From Arthrobacter_E sp041360795 (GTDB lineage Bacteria; Actinomycetota; Actinomycetes; Actinomycetales; Micrococcaceae), in assembly GCF_041360795.1 (NCBI RefSeq), contig NZ_JBFUPW010000003.1, positions 124,001-188,000 of the forward strand: 64,000 bases of DNA, read 5' to 3'. Every line of letters begins with the position of its first letter. Positions within the stretch are counted from its first letter, which is position 1. Both the position numbers and the translations under genes were made by a program. Positions 48,177 to 56,277 of this stretch are shown piece after piece. The notes beneath the pieces are model-generated. The model saw only the letters and a program-made list of their open reading frames with translations, did not search any database and had not been told where the DNA came from.

Positions 48177-48198
48177 ATGGGGAGCGCTGCCCATCGAC
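48177..48198 (+). promoter_or_regulatory. WXG100 promoter element, site 2
   Basis: ATGGGGAGCGCTGCCCAT is followed by CGAC. A -10-like TACCGT follows about 18 nt later (48217-48222). It lies 102 bp before the ATG at 48279. Confidence 0.6.
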
Positions 48199-48278
48199 TC
48201 CGGGGCCGGGGCTGCGTACCGTGATCGCAGGATCCCCGGCCGCGACAGCCCCCCGGGCAGAACAGCAAGGAGAAGGTC

Positions 48279-48542
48279 ATGGCCGTTTGGGGCGCGAATG
48301 TCGAGCAGCTCAGGACCCTGGGCAAGAAGATGCAGAAGGGCGCGGACGTGCTGAACGACCAGCGCACCACCCTGTCCTCCAGCCTGAACAGCACGCAGTG
48401 GATGGGCCCGGACGCGGAGAAGTTCCGCTCCGAATGGGACTCCACGCACGCCCCGGCGCTGTCGAACGCGGCGCACGCCCTGAGTGTCGCCGGCACCGCC
48501 GCAGCCCGCAACGCCAACGAGCAGGAGCAGGCCTCCCACTGA
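48279..48542 (+). CDS. WXG100-family protein, paralogue
   Basis: An 87-residue paralogue of the neighbour. About 53 of 87 positions are the same in my count. The turn is QWMGPDAEKF and the tail NANEQEQASH. The length, start MAVWGA and end are the same. AAGGAGAAGGTC precedes the ATG. Its own promoter element lies upstream, so it is probably regulated with the other two copies but transcribed separately. Confidence 0.9.
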   Translation: MAVWGANVEQLRTLGKKMQKGADVLNDQRTTLSSSLNSTQWMGPDAEKFRSEWDSTHAPALSNAAHALSVAGTAAARNANEQEQASH

Positions 48543-48549
48543 CGGGTCA

Positions 48550-48609
48550 GCGAGGGAACAGCTCGCGCCCTCACAACAGCGCGGAGAGGGCACGAACTGT
48601 TCCCTCGCG
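48550..48609. repeat. palindrome, family A, copy 2
   Basis: The 23-bp arms match at 21 positions, starting GCGAGGGAACAG. It begins 8 bp after the WXG100 stop codon and lies between convergent genes. Confidence 0.85.
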
Positions 48610-48628
48610 GAATCCCCCGAACCACGCC

Positions 48629-49498
48629 CTATGCCCGCACGGAGTCCCAGGTCAGCCAGGTCATGTCCACCGAGACCTCCAACCGCGAACCCCCGCCGCC
48701 GGACAGGATGCCCTTAAGCGGGGCCACGTCGCGGTAATCACGGCCGCGGGCCACCACCACGTGGAAGTCCCCGGCGGCCTTGTGATTGGTCGGATCCCAG
48801 CTGTGCCAGGCGCCGTCCCACCATTCGAGCCAGGCGTGGGACTGCCCGGCCACGGTCTGCCCCGGATCGGCCTCGGCCCGCGGGTGCAGGTATCCCGAGA
48901 CGTACCGGGCAGGGATCCCGAGACTCCTGAGGCAGCCGATGGCCAGGTGCGCGAGGTCCTGGCAGACCCCCTGGCGCTGCGCCCACGCCTGTGCCGCGTC
49001 GGTGTGCACGCCAGTGCTGCCGGGCATGTACGTCATCTCGCCCCGCAGCCTCGAGAACACCTCCTCCGCGGCGGCCTTCGGCGACGGCCGTCCGGAGAGC
49101 GCCGCCACCAGTTCCGTCGCCTCCTCGCCCGGCGCGGACAGGCGCGTCTGCGGCAGGTGGTCGCTGAACTCGTCCTGCACGGCGCGGCCGGACAGTTCGG
49201 CCCAGCCCAGCGGTTCGCCGTCGGGCGCCGTAGCCTGTTCGCGGTTCACGTCGACCGTGGCGGTGGCCACCACTTCGAGCCACTCGTGGGGTTCGTGGAC
49301 CTCAAAAGTGGTTACCTGCGTGCCCCAGTAGTCGGCGTACCGGGCCTGGGTCGCGCCGGGCCGCTCGACGGTGATGCGCGAGCCGAGCACCGTCTGTCCG
49401 GGCTCCGTGGGCGGCGTCATCCGCGCTTCGTTGTAGCTGACCAGGACCGGCTTGTTGTAGTGGTATCCGGTGCGGTGCACGATCTTCAGACGTGTCAT
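48629..49498 (-). CDS. transglutaminase-like protein
   Basis: A 289-residue protein. The papain-like triad is present: Cys in QGVCQDLAHLAIGCLRSLG, His in SHAWLEWWDG and Asp in WDPTNHK. The N-terminal beta domain opens with LKIVHRTGYHYNKPV, which is typical of this family. It is likely a peptidase or amide-bond enzyme. It is the last gene of the operon with the alpha-E and ATP-grasp genes; its ATG overlaps the previous stop. Confidence 0.9.
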   Translation of the reverse strand: MTRLKIVHRTGYHYNKPVLVSYNEARMTPPTEPGQTVLGSRITVERPGATQARYADYWGTQVTTFEVHEPHEWLEVVATATVDVNREQATAPDGEPLGWAELSGRAVQDEFSDHLPQTRLSAPGEEATELVAALSGRPSPKAAAEEVFSRLRGEMTYMPGSTGVHTDAAQAWAQRQGVCQDLAHLAIGCLRSLGIPARYVSGYLHPRAEADPGQTVAGQSHAWLEWWDGAWHSWDPTNHKAAGDFHVVVARGRDYRDVAPLKGILSGGGGSRLEVSVDMTWLTWDSVRA

Positions 49499-50421
49499 GA
49501 CAGTTCTCCCACCCAGGCCTGCTCTTCGCGGGCGCTGTAGTACCTGCGGGCGATCTCCTCCGAAGCCCGCGCGACGGAGCGCTGGATCCGCTCCATGTGC
49601 TCCGGCAGTTCGTCCATGAGGTTTTCGCTGCGGTGGAACTCCAGGAAAGTCCTGGCCTGGCCCACGATGCGCCGGGCGTCGTTGAACATCCCGGAGCGCT
49701 GATCGCTGGGCTCCAGCAAGGCGAGGGCATCGTCCGCGTTCTTGAGCGAATAGACGATCGACCGTGGGAACTGCCGGTCCATGAGCAGGAACTCGGCGGC
49801 GTTGCGGTCATCGAACGCTGCCCGGCGCGTGCGCAGGAACGACTCGTACGCTCCGGCGCAACGCAGCATGTTCACCCAGGACACGCCCGCGGGGTTGGCA
49901 TCGCACGTGGCGAGCATCCGGGCGGTCATGTCCGCGCGTTCCAGCGACCGGCCCAGGACCATGAACAGCCAGCTGTCGTCGTGGCTCATGGTGCTGTCCG
50001 TCAGGCCACTCGTGGTGGCCGCCCGCTCGATCACCCATTGGCAGAACCGGTACGTCCCGGCGACGTCCTCGCGATGCCGGCTGAGGCCGAAATACGTCGT
50101 GTTGAGGCATTCCCACAGGCTCGCCGAGACGGTCTCACGGGCCCGGCGGGCGTTCTCCCGCGCAGCGCCGAGGGCCCCGGCGATCGACGTGGGGCTCGAC
50201 CGGTCATAGGCGAGCACCCGCAGCAGTTCCGGCAAGGTGATGTCCTGGCGGTCCAGGGGCGACCCCATGACCTGCAGCAGGTCCCGGGCCACCTGTTGCT
50301 GCTGCTCCGGCGGCAGATGGTTGAGGCGTTCCAGATGGACGTCCAGGATCCGCGCGGTGCCATCCGCACGTTCCACATAGCGCCCGATCCAGAACAGTGA
50401 TTCGGCGATCCGGCTCAGCAT
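49495..50421 (-). CDS. alpha-E domain protein
   Basis: A 308-residue all-helical protein. MLSRIAESLFWIGRYVERAD is the family signature. RENARRARETVSASLWECLN and FLRTRRAAFDDRNAAEFLL follow. The function is unknown, but it is nearly always encoded with a circularly permuted ATP-grasp and a transglutaminase, as here. The ATG at 50421 has AGGAGGACATC before it. The open frame upstream overlaps the ATP-grasp gene. Confidence 0.9.
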   Translation of the reverse strand: MLSRIAESLFWIGRYVERADGTARILDVHLERLNHLPPEQQQQVARDLLQVMGSPLDRQDITLPELLRVLAYDRSSPTSIAGALGAARENARRARETVSASLWECLNTTYFGLSRHREDVAGTYRFCQWVIERAATTSGLTDSTMSHDDSWLFMVLGRSLERADMTARMLATCDANPAGVSWVNMLRCAGAYESFLRTRRAAFDDRNAAEFLLMDRQFPRSIVYSLKNADDALALLEPSDQRSGMFNDARRIVGQARTFLEFHRSENLMDELPEHMERIQRSVARASEEIARRYYSAREEQAWVGELS

Positions 50422-50476
50422 GATGTCCTCCTGACGTGCGGTGCGGGATGGGATTGACGACGACGGCGCGCGGCAC

Positions 50477-52075
50477 TCATTGCTGCTGCCCCGCCTGGGA
50501 ATCGCGCCAGCTGGTCTCCACGGGCCACACGCTGGTGCGTGCGCTGTGGCCGAACCGCCGCCGTGACGGCCCGGGGTCCGCCGCGCCCGTCTCCTCCCCC
50601 AGCACCCAGGTGTCCTTGGACCCGCCGCCCTGGCTGGAGTTGACCACCAGGCTGCCCTCCTTGAGCGCCACCCGCGTGAGGCCGCCCGGCAGCACCCAGA
50701 CGTCCTCGCCGTCGTTGACCGCGAAAGGCCGCAGGTCCACGTGGCGGGGGCTGAACCGCTCACGGTGCAGGGTGGGGACGGTGCTCAGCTGGAGCACGGG
50801 CTGAGCGATCCAGCCGCGCGGGTCCTCGATGAGCTGCCGGCGGAGGGTGTCGAGCTCCTCGCGGCTGGCGTCGGGACCGATCACGAGGCCCTTGCCGCCC
50901 GAACCGTCCACGGGTTTCACCACCAGTTCCGGCAACCGGTCCAGGACCTCCTCGCGGGCCGCGTCCTCCTCGAGCCGGAAGGTGTCCACATTGGCCAGGA
51001 TCGGCTCCTCGCCCAGGTAGTACCGGATGAGGTCCGGGACGTAGGAGTAGATGAGCTTGTCATCGGCCACGCCATTGCCGACGGCGTTCGCGATCGTCAC
51101 CCCGCCCGCCCGCGCCGCGTTGACCAGGCCGGGGCAGCCCAGCATGGAGTCGGCCCGGAATTGCAGGGGGTCCAGGAACTCGTCGTCGAGGCGCTTGTAG
51201 ATCACGTCCACGCGCTGCTCCCCCGAGGTGGTCCGCATGAAGACCTGGTTGCCGCGACAGGTGAGGTCGCGGCCCTCCACGAGTTCCACGCCCATCAGCC
51301 CCGCCAGGAGGGTGTGCTCGAAGTACGCGGAGTTGAAGATGCCCGGGGTCAGGACCACGACCGTCGGGTCCTCCACGCCGTCCGGGGCGGTCTTCCGGAG
51401 GGCCGAGAGCAGGCGGCGCGGGTACTCCTCCACGGGGCGGATGGACTGCTGGCTGAACACCTCCGGCAGCGCCTTCGCCATGGCCCGGCGGTTCTCCAGG
51501 ACGTAACTGACGCCCGAGGGGACGCGCACATTGTCCTCGAGCACCCGCAGCGTGCCCTCGCCGTCGCGGACGATGTCGATCCCCGACACGTGCACCCGGA
51601 CGCCGCCCGCCGGACGGAAGCCGTGGACCTGCCGGTGGAAGTGCTTGCTGGACGTGATCAGCTTGCGCGGTAGGACGCCGTCGCGCACAGCATCCTGTGC
51701 GCCGTAGACGTCGTTCAGGAAGGCCTCCAGCGCCCGGACCCGCTGGGCCACGCCCCGTTCCAGGCCCTGCCATTCCTGGGCGTCGATGACGCGAGGGACG
51801 ATGTCCAGGGGGAACGGCCGTTCCTCGCCGGCGAAGTCGAAGGTGACGCCGCGGTCCAGGAAGGTGCGGGCCATCGCCTCGGCCCGGGCGGCGATGTCAT
51901 CCGGGGTGAGCCCCGCGAGCACCCGGGTCAGCTGGCGGTAGGAGCCGCGTGCCGAAAGACCGGCGGCCTCCGCACCCCCGCCGGCCGCTGCCGGGAGGAA
52001 CATCTCGTCGAAGGCTTTCGACGTGGCCAAGGCCCCCGAATAGCTGGCGAACAGATCCGATGATGATGCCGGCAT
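50477..52075 (-). CDS. circularly permuted ATP-grasp protein (DUF404/DUF407)
   Basis: A 532-residue amide ligase-like protein. VVKPVDGSGGKGLVIGPDAS is the ATP-binding loop and VWVLPGGLTRVALKEGSLVV is near the C-terminus. YSYVPDLIRYYLGEEPILAN is typical of the family. Established work predicts that this set makes or transfers peptides to an unknown target. The ATG at 52075 has GGAGGGGTC before it. It is the first gene of the operon. Confidence 0.92.
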   Translation of the reverse strand: MPASSSDLFASYSGALATSKAFDEMFLPAAAGGGAEAAGLSARGSYRQLTRVLAGLTPDDIAARAEAMARTFLDRGVTFDFAGEERPFPLDIVPRVIDAQEWQGLERGVAQRVRALEAFLNDVYGAQDAVRDGVLPRKLITSSKHFHRQVHGFRPAGGVRVHVSGIDIVRDGEGTLRVLEDNVRVPSGVSYVLENRRAMAKALPEVFSQQSIRPVEEYPRRLLSALRKTAPDGVEDPTVVVLTPGIFNSAYFEHTLLAGLMGVELVEGRDLTCRGNQVFMRTTSGEQRVDVIYKRLDDEFLDPLQFRADSMLGCPGLVNAARAGGVTIANAVGNGVADDKLIYSYVPDLIRYYLGEEPILANVDTFRLEEDAAREEVLDRLPELVVKPVDGSGGKGLVIGPDASREELDTLRRQLIEDPRGWIAQPVLQLSTVPTLHRERFSPRHVDLRPFAVNDGEDVWVLPGGLTRVALKEGSLVVNSSQGGGSKDTWVLGEETGAADPGPSRRRFGHSARTSVWPVETSWRDSQAGQQQ

Positions 52076-52458
52076 GACCCCTCCAAAGACCGCGGTGACG
52101 CTGAGGAACAGAGCTTCCCACCGGGATGTGTCAGGCGGATTTCCAGCAGTCACCCCACGATGTCCGGGGTGTTTCGGTCGGGTGTCCTGGCCGGTCAGCG
52201 CATCGGGGCGGTGGAGCCCGGTCCCGCGGCGCAGGCCGGGCGCCACGGGACCGCCGGCTTATTCGCGGGAATGTGACGCGGGACGGCGCCTTCCCACTAG
52301 CCTGAGCACGGAACGCACGACGCCGGGCAGCCGGACCGCGCGACGCCGCGGCAGGTGGGGAGCGCCGCCGTCACAGCGGGCTGTTGTCGGCCCGTGACAA
52401 CGCGGGATCCAGTCCGAAAACGCCGGAATTCCGGGGATTTCGGCATGGGGAGAGGTTA
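52076..52458. other. non-coding stretch upstream of the ATP-grasp operon
   Basis: No coding signal in either direction. It contains the perfect palindrome CCGGAATTCCGG (52423-52434) and a TAGCCT box near 52299. It should hold the promoter of the minus-strand operon. Confidence 0.5.
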
Positions 52459-52488
52459 ATGGGGAGCACTCCCCATCGACGGCTCGTC
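52459..52488 (+). promoter_or_regulatory. WXG100 promoter element, site 3
   Basis: The perfect 18-bp palindrome ATGGGGAGCACTCCCCAT is followed by CGACGGCTCGTCC. The -10-like box in GGATAGTTT lies at the same distance as in site 1. It is 172 bp before the ATG at 52631. Confidence 0.65.
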
Positions 52489-52630
52489 CAATCATTGGAT
52501 AGTTTGTTCTCAGAGGTTCACGGAAACGAACCACCACCCGCCAGGGAGGTGAGCCGGGAGCCCACAACGGAATACCACTGACATGGGAACCCGGCACAGT
52601 TCGGATCCATCACAACAAAGGAGTAAGACA

Positions 52631-52894
52631 ATGGCAGTTTGGGGTGCAGACGTCCAGCAGCTTCGCGCACTGGGTAAGAAGCTCGAAGCAGGCGCACAGA
52701 CCATCGACGAGCAGCGCAACCAGCTCACCAGCGCACTCAACGGCGTCCAGTGGATGGGCCCGGACGCGGACAAGTTCAAGAACGAATGGCAGTCCCAGCA
52801 CGTCCCGGCCCTGAACAAGGTCGCCGAAGCACTGCGCACCGCCGGCAAGAACGCCGCCAAGAACGCCCAGGAACAGGAAACCGCTTCCCACTAA
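52631..52894 (+). CDS. WXG100-family protein, identical copy
   Basis: Identical in DNA and protein to the gene at 47711. The turn QWMGPDA and the tail NAQEQETASH are the same. It has its own upstream element (site 3), so it is probably expressed. Two identical genes may raise dosage. Confidence 0.9.
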   Translation: MAVWGADVQQLRALGKKLEAGAQTIDEQRNQLTSALNGVQWMGPDADKFKNEWQSQHVPALNKVAEALRTAGKNAAKNAQEQETASH

Positions 52895-52938
52895 GCGGCC
52901 CACCCCACCCATGGTGGGGGAACCTGGACCCACACCCA

Positions 52939-52980
52939 CGGCGGGCACCCCACACACGGGGAGCCCGCCGTCGGGCATTT
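52939..52980 (+). terminator. terminator of the second identical WXG100 gene
   Basis: The same hairpin as at 48019, inside the second repeat copy. Confidence 0.75.
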
Positions 52981-53115
52981 AAACCCCCACCCGGCACCGC
53001 GAAGGAACGGGCGCCGTTAAAGCACCGCCCCCGCCTGGTGCACGCGCACGGTCGCTGGGGGATCCTCTGCGGCCGGTCACGCACCCCGGGCGGGGGTGGT
53101 GGTCGGGGTGGACGG

Positions 53116-54219
53116 CTAGCCGTCAGCGCCGGCAGGCGTCGTCGTCGGGGTGATGCCGAGCGTCTTCAGGGCGGCCTGCGCGTACTTCTGGGTGAAGGTG
53201 TTCTCGATCTTGACCTTGGAGGTGTCCAGGCCGATCGTCTTCTCCTCCTCGAACACGGTCTTGGGGCCACCCGCGGGCATCAGGCCGTCCGGGAGGAACT
53301 GACCCTTGTCCTGGTCCAGCGCCTTCACGTACTGCTCCTTGGTGATGGTGCTGTTCTGCACGAAGTCCTGCGGGAGCTTGTCCGCGATGTCCTGTGCCGA
53401 GTGAGTGCTGATCCAGTGCATTGTCTCGACCAGGGCGCTGACCACCTTCTGCGCGGCGTCCTCGTGATCCTTCACCCAGGAAGCCTGGGCGAGCAGGCCC
53501 GCGGATGGCAGGGTGCCGCCCAGCGCCGCCTTCGCGCCATCGGCACTGGCGAGATCGATGGCCGAAACGGCCAGGCCCTTGGCCTCCAGAGCCCCGACGG
53601 TCGGCTGGGTGGTCATGACACAGTCCGCGGAACCACGCTGGATCGCGGCGATCGCGGTGGCACCGGCGCCGACGGCGATGGTGTGGTAATCGTTCTTCGA
53701 CACCCCGGCCTTGGACGCGATGAACTGCGTGAGCTCATCGGTGCCCGATCCCAGGTCCGTCACGCCGACAGTCTTGCCGCGGAGATCCGCGCCCGAGTGG
53801 ACGTTGGCCTTGGGGTTGCACATGATGCGCTCGCCCGGCGCCCCGGAGAGCTGGACCAGGTTGATGATGTTCTTGCCCTTGGCCTGGAAGTCGATGGTGT
53901 GGATGTACCAGGCGCCGGACATGTCCACCTGGCCGGACGCCATGGCCTCCTCGGCGCCCACACCGCCGTGCTGCTCCGTGGAGAGCTCCACGTTGACGCC
54001 GTACTTCTGGTAGAGCCCGAGCTGCTGGGCGAGCTGATACGGCAGGTAGATCTGCTTGTCGATGCCGCCGACCATGAGCTTGACGGTGGGCATCGAGCCG
54101 GCCGCGGCCGTGCTGCCCCCTGCGGTGCTGGACGAGCCGGAGGTGCTGCCTCCGCAGGCCGCGAGGCTGAGCGCCAGGGCTCCTGCAGCGGCGACGACGG
54201 CGATGGTGCGCTTCTTCAT
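53116..54219 (-). CDS. ABC transporter substrate-binding lipoprotein
   Basis: A 367-residue NMT1/SsuA-like binding protein. The signal peptide ends in LSLAACGG, a lipobox with Cys22. VKLMVGGIDKQIYLPYQLAQ and GKTVGVTDLGSGTDELTQF follow. Ligands of the family are sulfonates, nitrate or pyrimidine precursors; the ligand here is not known. GAAAGGGCGCATCA precedes the ATG. It lies 65 bp after the permease gene and is part of the same operon. Confidence 0.9.
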   Translation of the reverse strand: MKKRTIAVVAAAGALALSLAACGGSTSGSSSTAGGSTAAAGSMPTVKLMVGGIDKQIYLPYQLAQQLGLYQKYGVNVELSTEQHGGVGAEEAMASGQVDMSGAWYIHTIDFQAKGKNIINLVQLSGAPGERIMCNPKANVHSGADLRGKTVGVTDLGSGTDELTQFIASKAGVSKNDYHTIAVGAGATAIAAIQRGSADCVMTTQPTVGALEAKGLAVSAIDLASADGAKAALGGTLPSAGLLAQASWVKDHEDAAQKVVSALVETMHWISTHSAQDIADKLPQDFVQNSTITKEQYVKALDQDKGQFLPDGLMPAGGPKTVFEEEKTIGLDTSKVKIENTFTQKYAQAALKTLGITPTTTPAGADG

Positions 54220-54284
54220 TGATGCGCCCTTTCTGTGGGATGGGGTTGAAGAGTGGGGTTGAGGTTTCGGGGGACCGCTGAGCG

Positions 54285-55169
54285 TCAGATCGACTGCGCT
54301 TCGGACCGGTTCGGCGGACGCCACTTCAGCAGGGCGTGTTCCAGGAGGCCGATGAGGAATTCGGCGGCCAGCGTGACCACCGCGATGATGACCATGCAGG
54401 CGAAGACGGTGTTGGGATCGAAGGTGCCCTGGGCCTGGCTGATGATCAGACCGATGCCCTGCTGGGCGCCCAGCACCTCCGCCACCAGGGCGCCGATGAT
54501 CGCGAAACCGAAGGCGGTGTGAAGGCTCGCGATGATCCAGGTCATGGCGGACGGGATCGTCACGTGGATGGCCACCTGGAGCGGGGACGCCCCGAGCACC
54601 CGGACGTTGGCCACGAGGTTCTGGTCGACCTCACGGACACCCTGGAAGGCGTTGAAGAACACCACGAAGAACACCAGGACCGCGGCCAGAAGGATCTTGG
54701 GGAAGACGCCCAGGCCGAAGGCCACGATGAAGATGGATCCGAGGACGATGCGGGGGATCGAGTTCACGATCCGGATGTACGGCCCCACCACGGCGGAGAG
54801 GTACTTGTTGGATCCGAGCAGGATGCCCAGGACCACGCCCACCACGGTGCCGAGGAGGAATCCGAGGAACGCCTCCTGCGCCGTGACGCCCAGGTTCACC
54901 CAGATGCTGCCGAAGGCGGTGCCCTGGGTGAAGAGTTTGACCAGGCTGTTCCAGATCTCCGAGGGCTGGCCGAAGAAGAACTTGTCCACCCAGCCCTCCT
55001 CGGTGAACCACTGCCAGCCGCCGACCACGATCACGGCCAGGGCGATGCGCCCGGTCCAGATCGCGGTGTTGCGGCGGCGCGCGGCGCGGCGGCCGGCTGC
55101 CTGAAGGTCCGCGGAGGTCACGGCTGCGGCGGGACGTCCCGCGGCGCCGTCGTGCGTCAGAGTGGTCAT
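54285..55169 (-). CDS. ABC transporter permease
   Basis: A 294-residue SsuC/TauC-like permease with six predicted spans. FNAFQGVREVDQNLVANVRV and LGASPLQVAIHVTIPSAMTW is the EAA loop that contacts the ATPase. The ATG at 55169 overlaps the ATPase stop codon by four bases. The frame is open upstream through the ATPase gene but is not coding there. Confidence 0.92.
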   Translation of the reverse strand: MTTLTHDGAAGRPAAAVTSADLQAAGRRAARRRNTAIWTGRIALAVIVVGGWQWFTEEGWVDKFFFGQPSEIWNSLVKLFTQGTAFGSIWVNLGVTAQEAFLGFLLGTVVGVVLGILLGSNKYLSAVVGPYIRIVNSIPRIVLGSIFIVAFGLGVFPKILLAAVLVFFVVFFNAFQGVREVDQNLVANVRVLGASPLQVAIHVTIPSAMTWIIASLHTAFGFAIIGALVAEVLGAQQGIGLIISQAQGTFDPNTVFACMVIIAVVTLAAEFLIGLLEHALLKWRPPNRSEAQSI

Positions 55170-56020
55170 GCCGCTGCTCCTGCCGTGCGCGCATAGGCCC
55201 GGGTGACCTCGTCCTTGAGGGAGGCCCAGATCTGCTCTTGGAGTTCGAGGAAGCGCTCCTCGTGGCGGATGTGCTGGACGTCGCCGCGGGGCCGTGGGAG
55301 GTCGATGTCGAAGACGTCCTTGACCGAGCCGGGGCTGCTGGTCATGACGACCACGCGGTCCGAGAGCGCCACGGCCTCGTCCAGGTCGTGGGTGATGAAG
55401 AGGACCGACGGGCGCAGTTCCTCCCAGAGCTGGAGAAGCTCGTTCTGCATGATGGCCTTGGTCTGCACGTCCAGGGCGCCGAAGGGCTCGTCCATCAGGA
55501 GGATGCGGGGGTTGTTGATGAGTGCCGCGGCCATGGCGACGCGTTTGCGCATGCCGCCGGAGAGCTGGTGCGGATAGCGGTCCTCGAAGCCCGCCAGACC
55601 CACCCGGCGCAGCCAGTCGCGGGCCAGATCCGTGGCTTCCCGCTTGGGGGTGCCGAGCAGGATCGGGCCCATCATGACGTTGCTGAGCACGCTCTTCCAC
55701 GGGAACAGGGCATCGGCCTGGAACATGTAGCTCACACCGTCGGTGATGCCGTTGACGAGGTGGCCGCCGACCCGGACGGAGCCTTCGCTCGGCTTCTCCA
55801 GGCCGGAGACCTGGGCCAGCGTGGTGGACTTGCCACAGCCGGTGGGGCCGACGATCGAGCAGAACTGGCCGGGTTCGATCGTGAGCGCGACATCGTGGAT
55901 CGCCGTGAAGGTCTCGCCCTTCGGGGTGAGATAGCGCTTGGTGAGCCCGGTGATCTCGATGCCGGCGGCATCGGCGTCGGGCGCCCGGCCTGACGACCGG
56001 TGGGCGGGATTGTCTGCCAT
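55166..56020 (-). CDS. ABC transporter ATPase
   Basis: A 284-residue SsuB/TauB-like ATPase. Walker A is GPTGCGKST, the signature motif LSGGMRKR and Walker B ILLMDEPFGALD. It is the first gene of an ATPase-permease-binding protein operon. The promoter region is shared with the sensor kinase gene, which suggests that the two-component system controls uptake. Confidence 0.93.
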   Translation of the reverse strand: MADNPAHRSSGRAPDADAAGIEITGLTKRYLTPKGETFTAIHDVALTIEPGQFCSIVGPTGCGKSTTLAQVSGLEKPSEGSVRVGGHLVNGITDGVSYMFQADALFPWKSVLSNVMMGPILLGTPKREATDLARDWLRRVGLAGFEDRYPHQLSGGMRKRVAMAAALINNPRILLMDEPFGALDVQTKAIMQNELLQLWEELRPSVLFITHDLDEAVALSDRVVVMTSSPGSVKDVFDIDLPRPRGDVQHIRHEERFLELQEQIWASLKDEVTRAYARTAGAAA

Positions 56021-56134
56021 CGTGGAAGACCTCTTTCAACTTCAGGAAAGACGGCTCTGTCTTTCGGTGCGACGCGTCGGCGCGCCGTGGATTTGCTTCG
56101 GCCACCGGTGGCGGGGGATCCTTTCCCCGTGTCC

Positions 56135-56150
56135 GGTGATCTGAATCACA
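56135..56150. promoter_or_regulatory. CRP/GlxR-like binding site
   Basis: GGTGA-N6-TCACA matches the TGTGA-N6-TCACA consensus at nine of ten positions. It lies in the 257-bp gap between the divergent transporter and sensor kinase genes. The rest of the gap has no coding signal. Confidence 0.6.
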
Positions 56151-56277
56151 GTGGTTGCACCCACCATAGAAACGGCCTCGAGGACCCGGCCAGAGTTGCG
56201 CGGCTTGCGAGGGTTACCCGCTTTCATTCATGTTTTGAGCCTTTTGATCACCCGTCCGGCCGGGCGAGGTGGACGCC

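Larger units (their letters stand above)
52618..52983 (+). repeat. 366-bp perfect direct repeat, copy 2
   Basis: Identical to 47698-48063. The distance between copies is 4920 bp, and the segment between holds the paralogue and the ATP-grasp operon. After the repeat, at about 52997, is half of a family A palindrome (ACCGCGAAGGAACGGGCGCC). Confidence 0.95.

Noticed and set aside
47698..52983. A transposon bounded by the 366-bp repeats
   Set aside because: The repeats are WXG100 genes, not insertion sequences. There is no transposase, terminal inverted repeat or target duplication at the ends.
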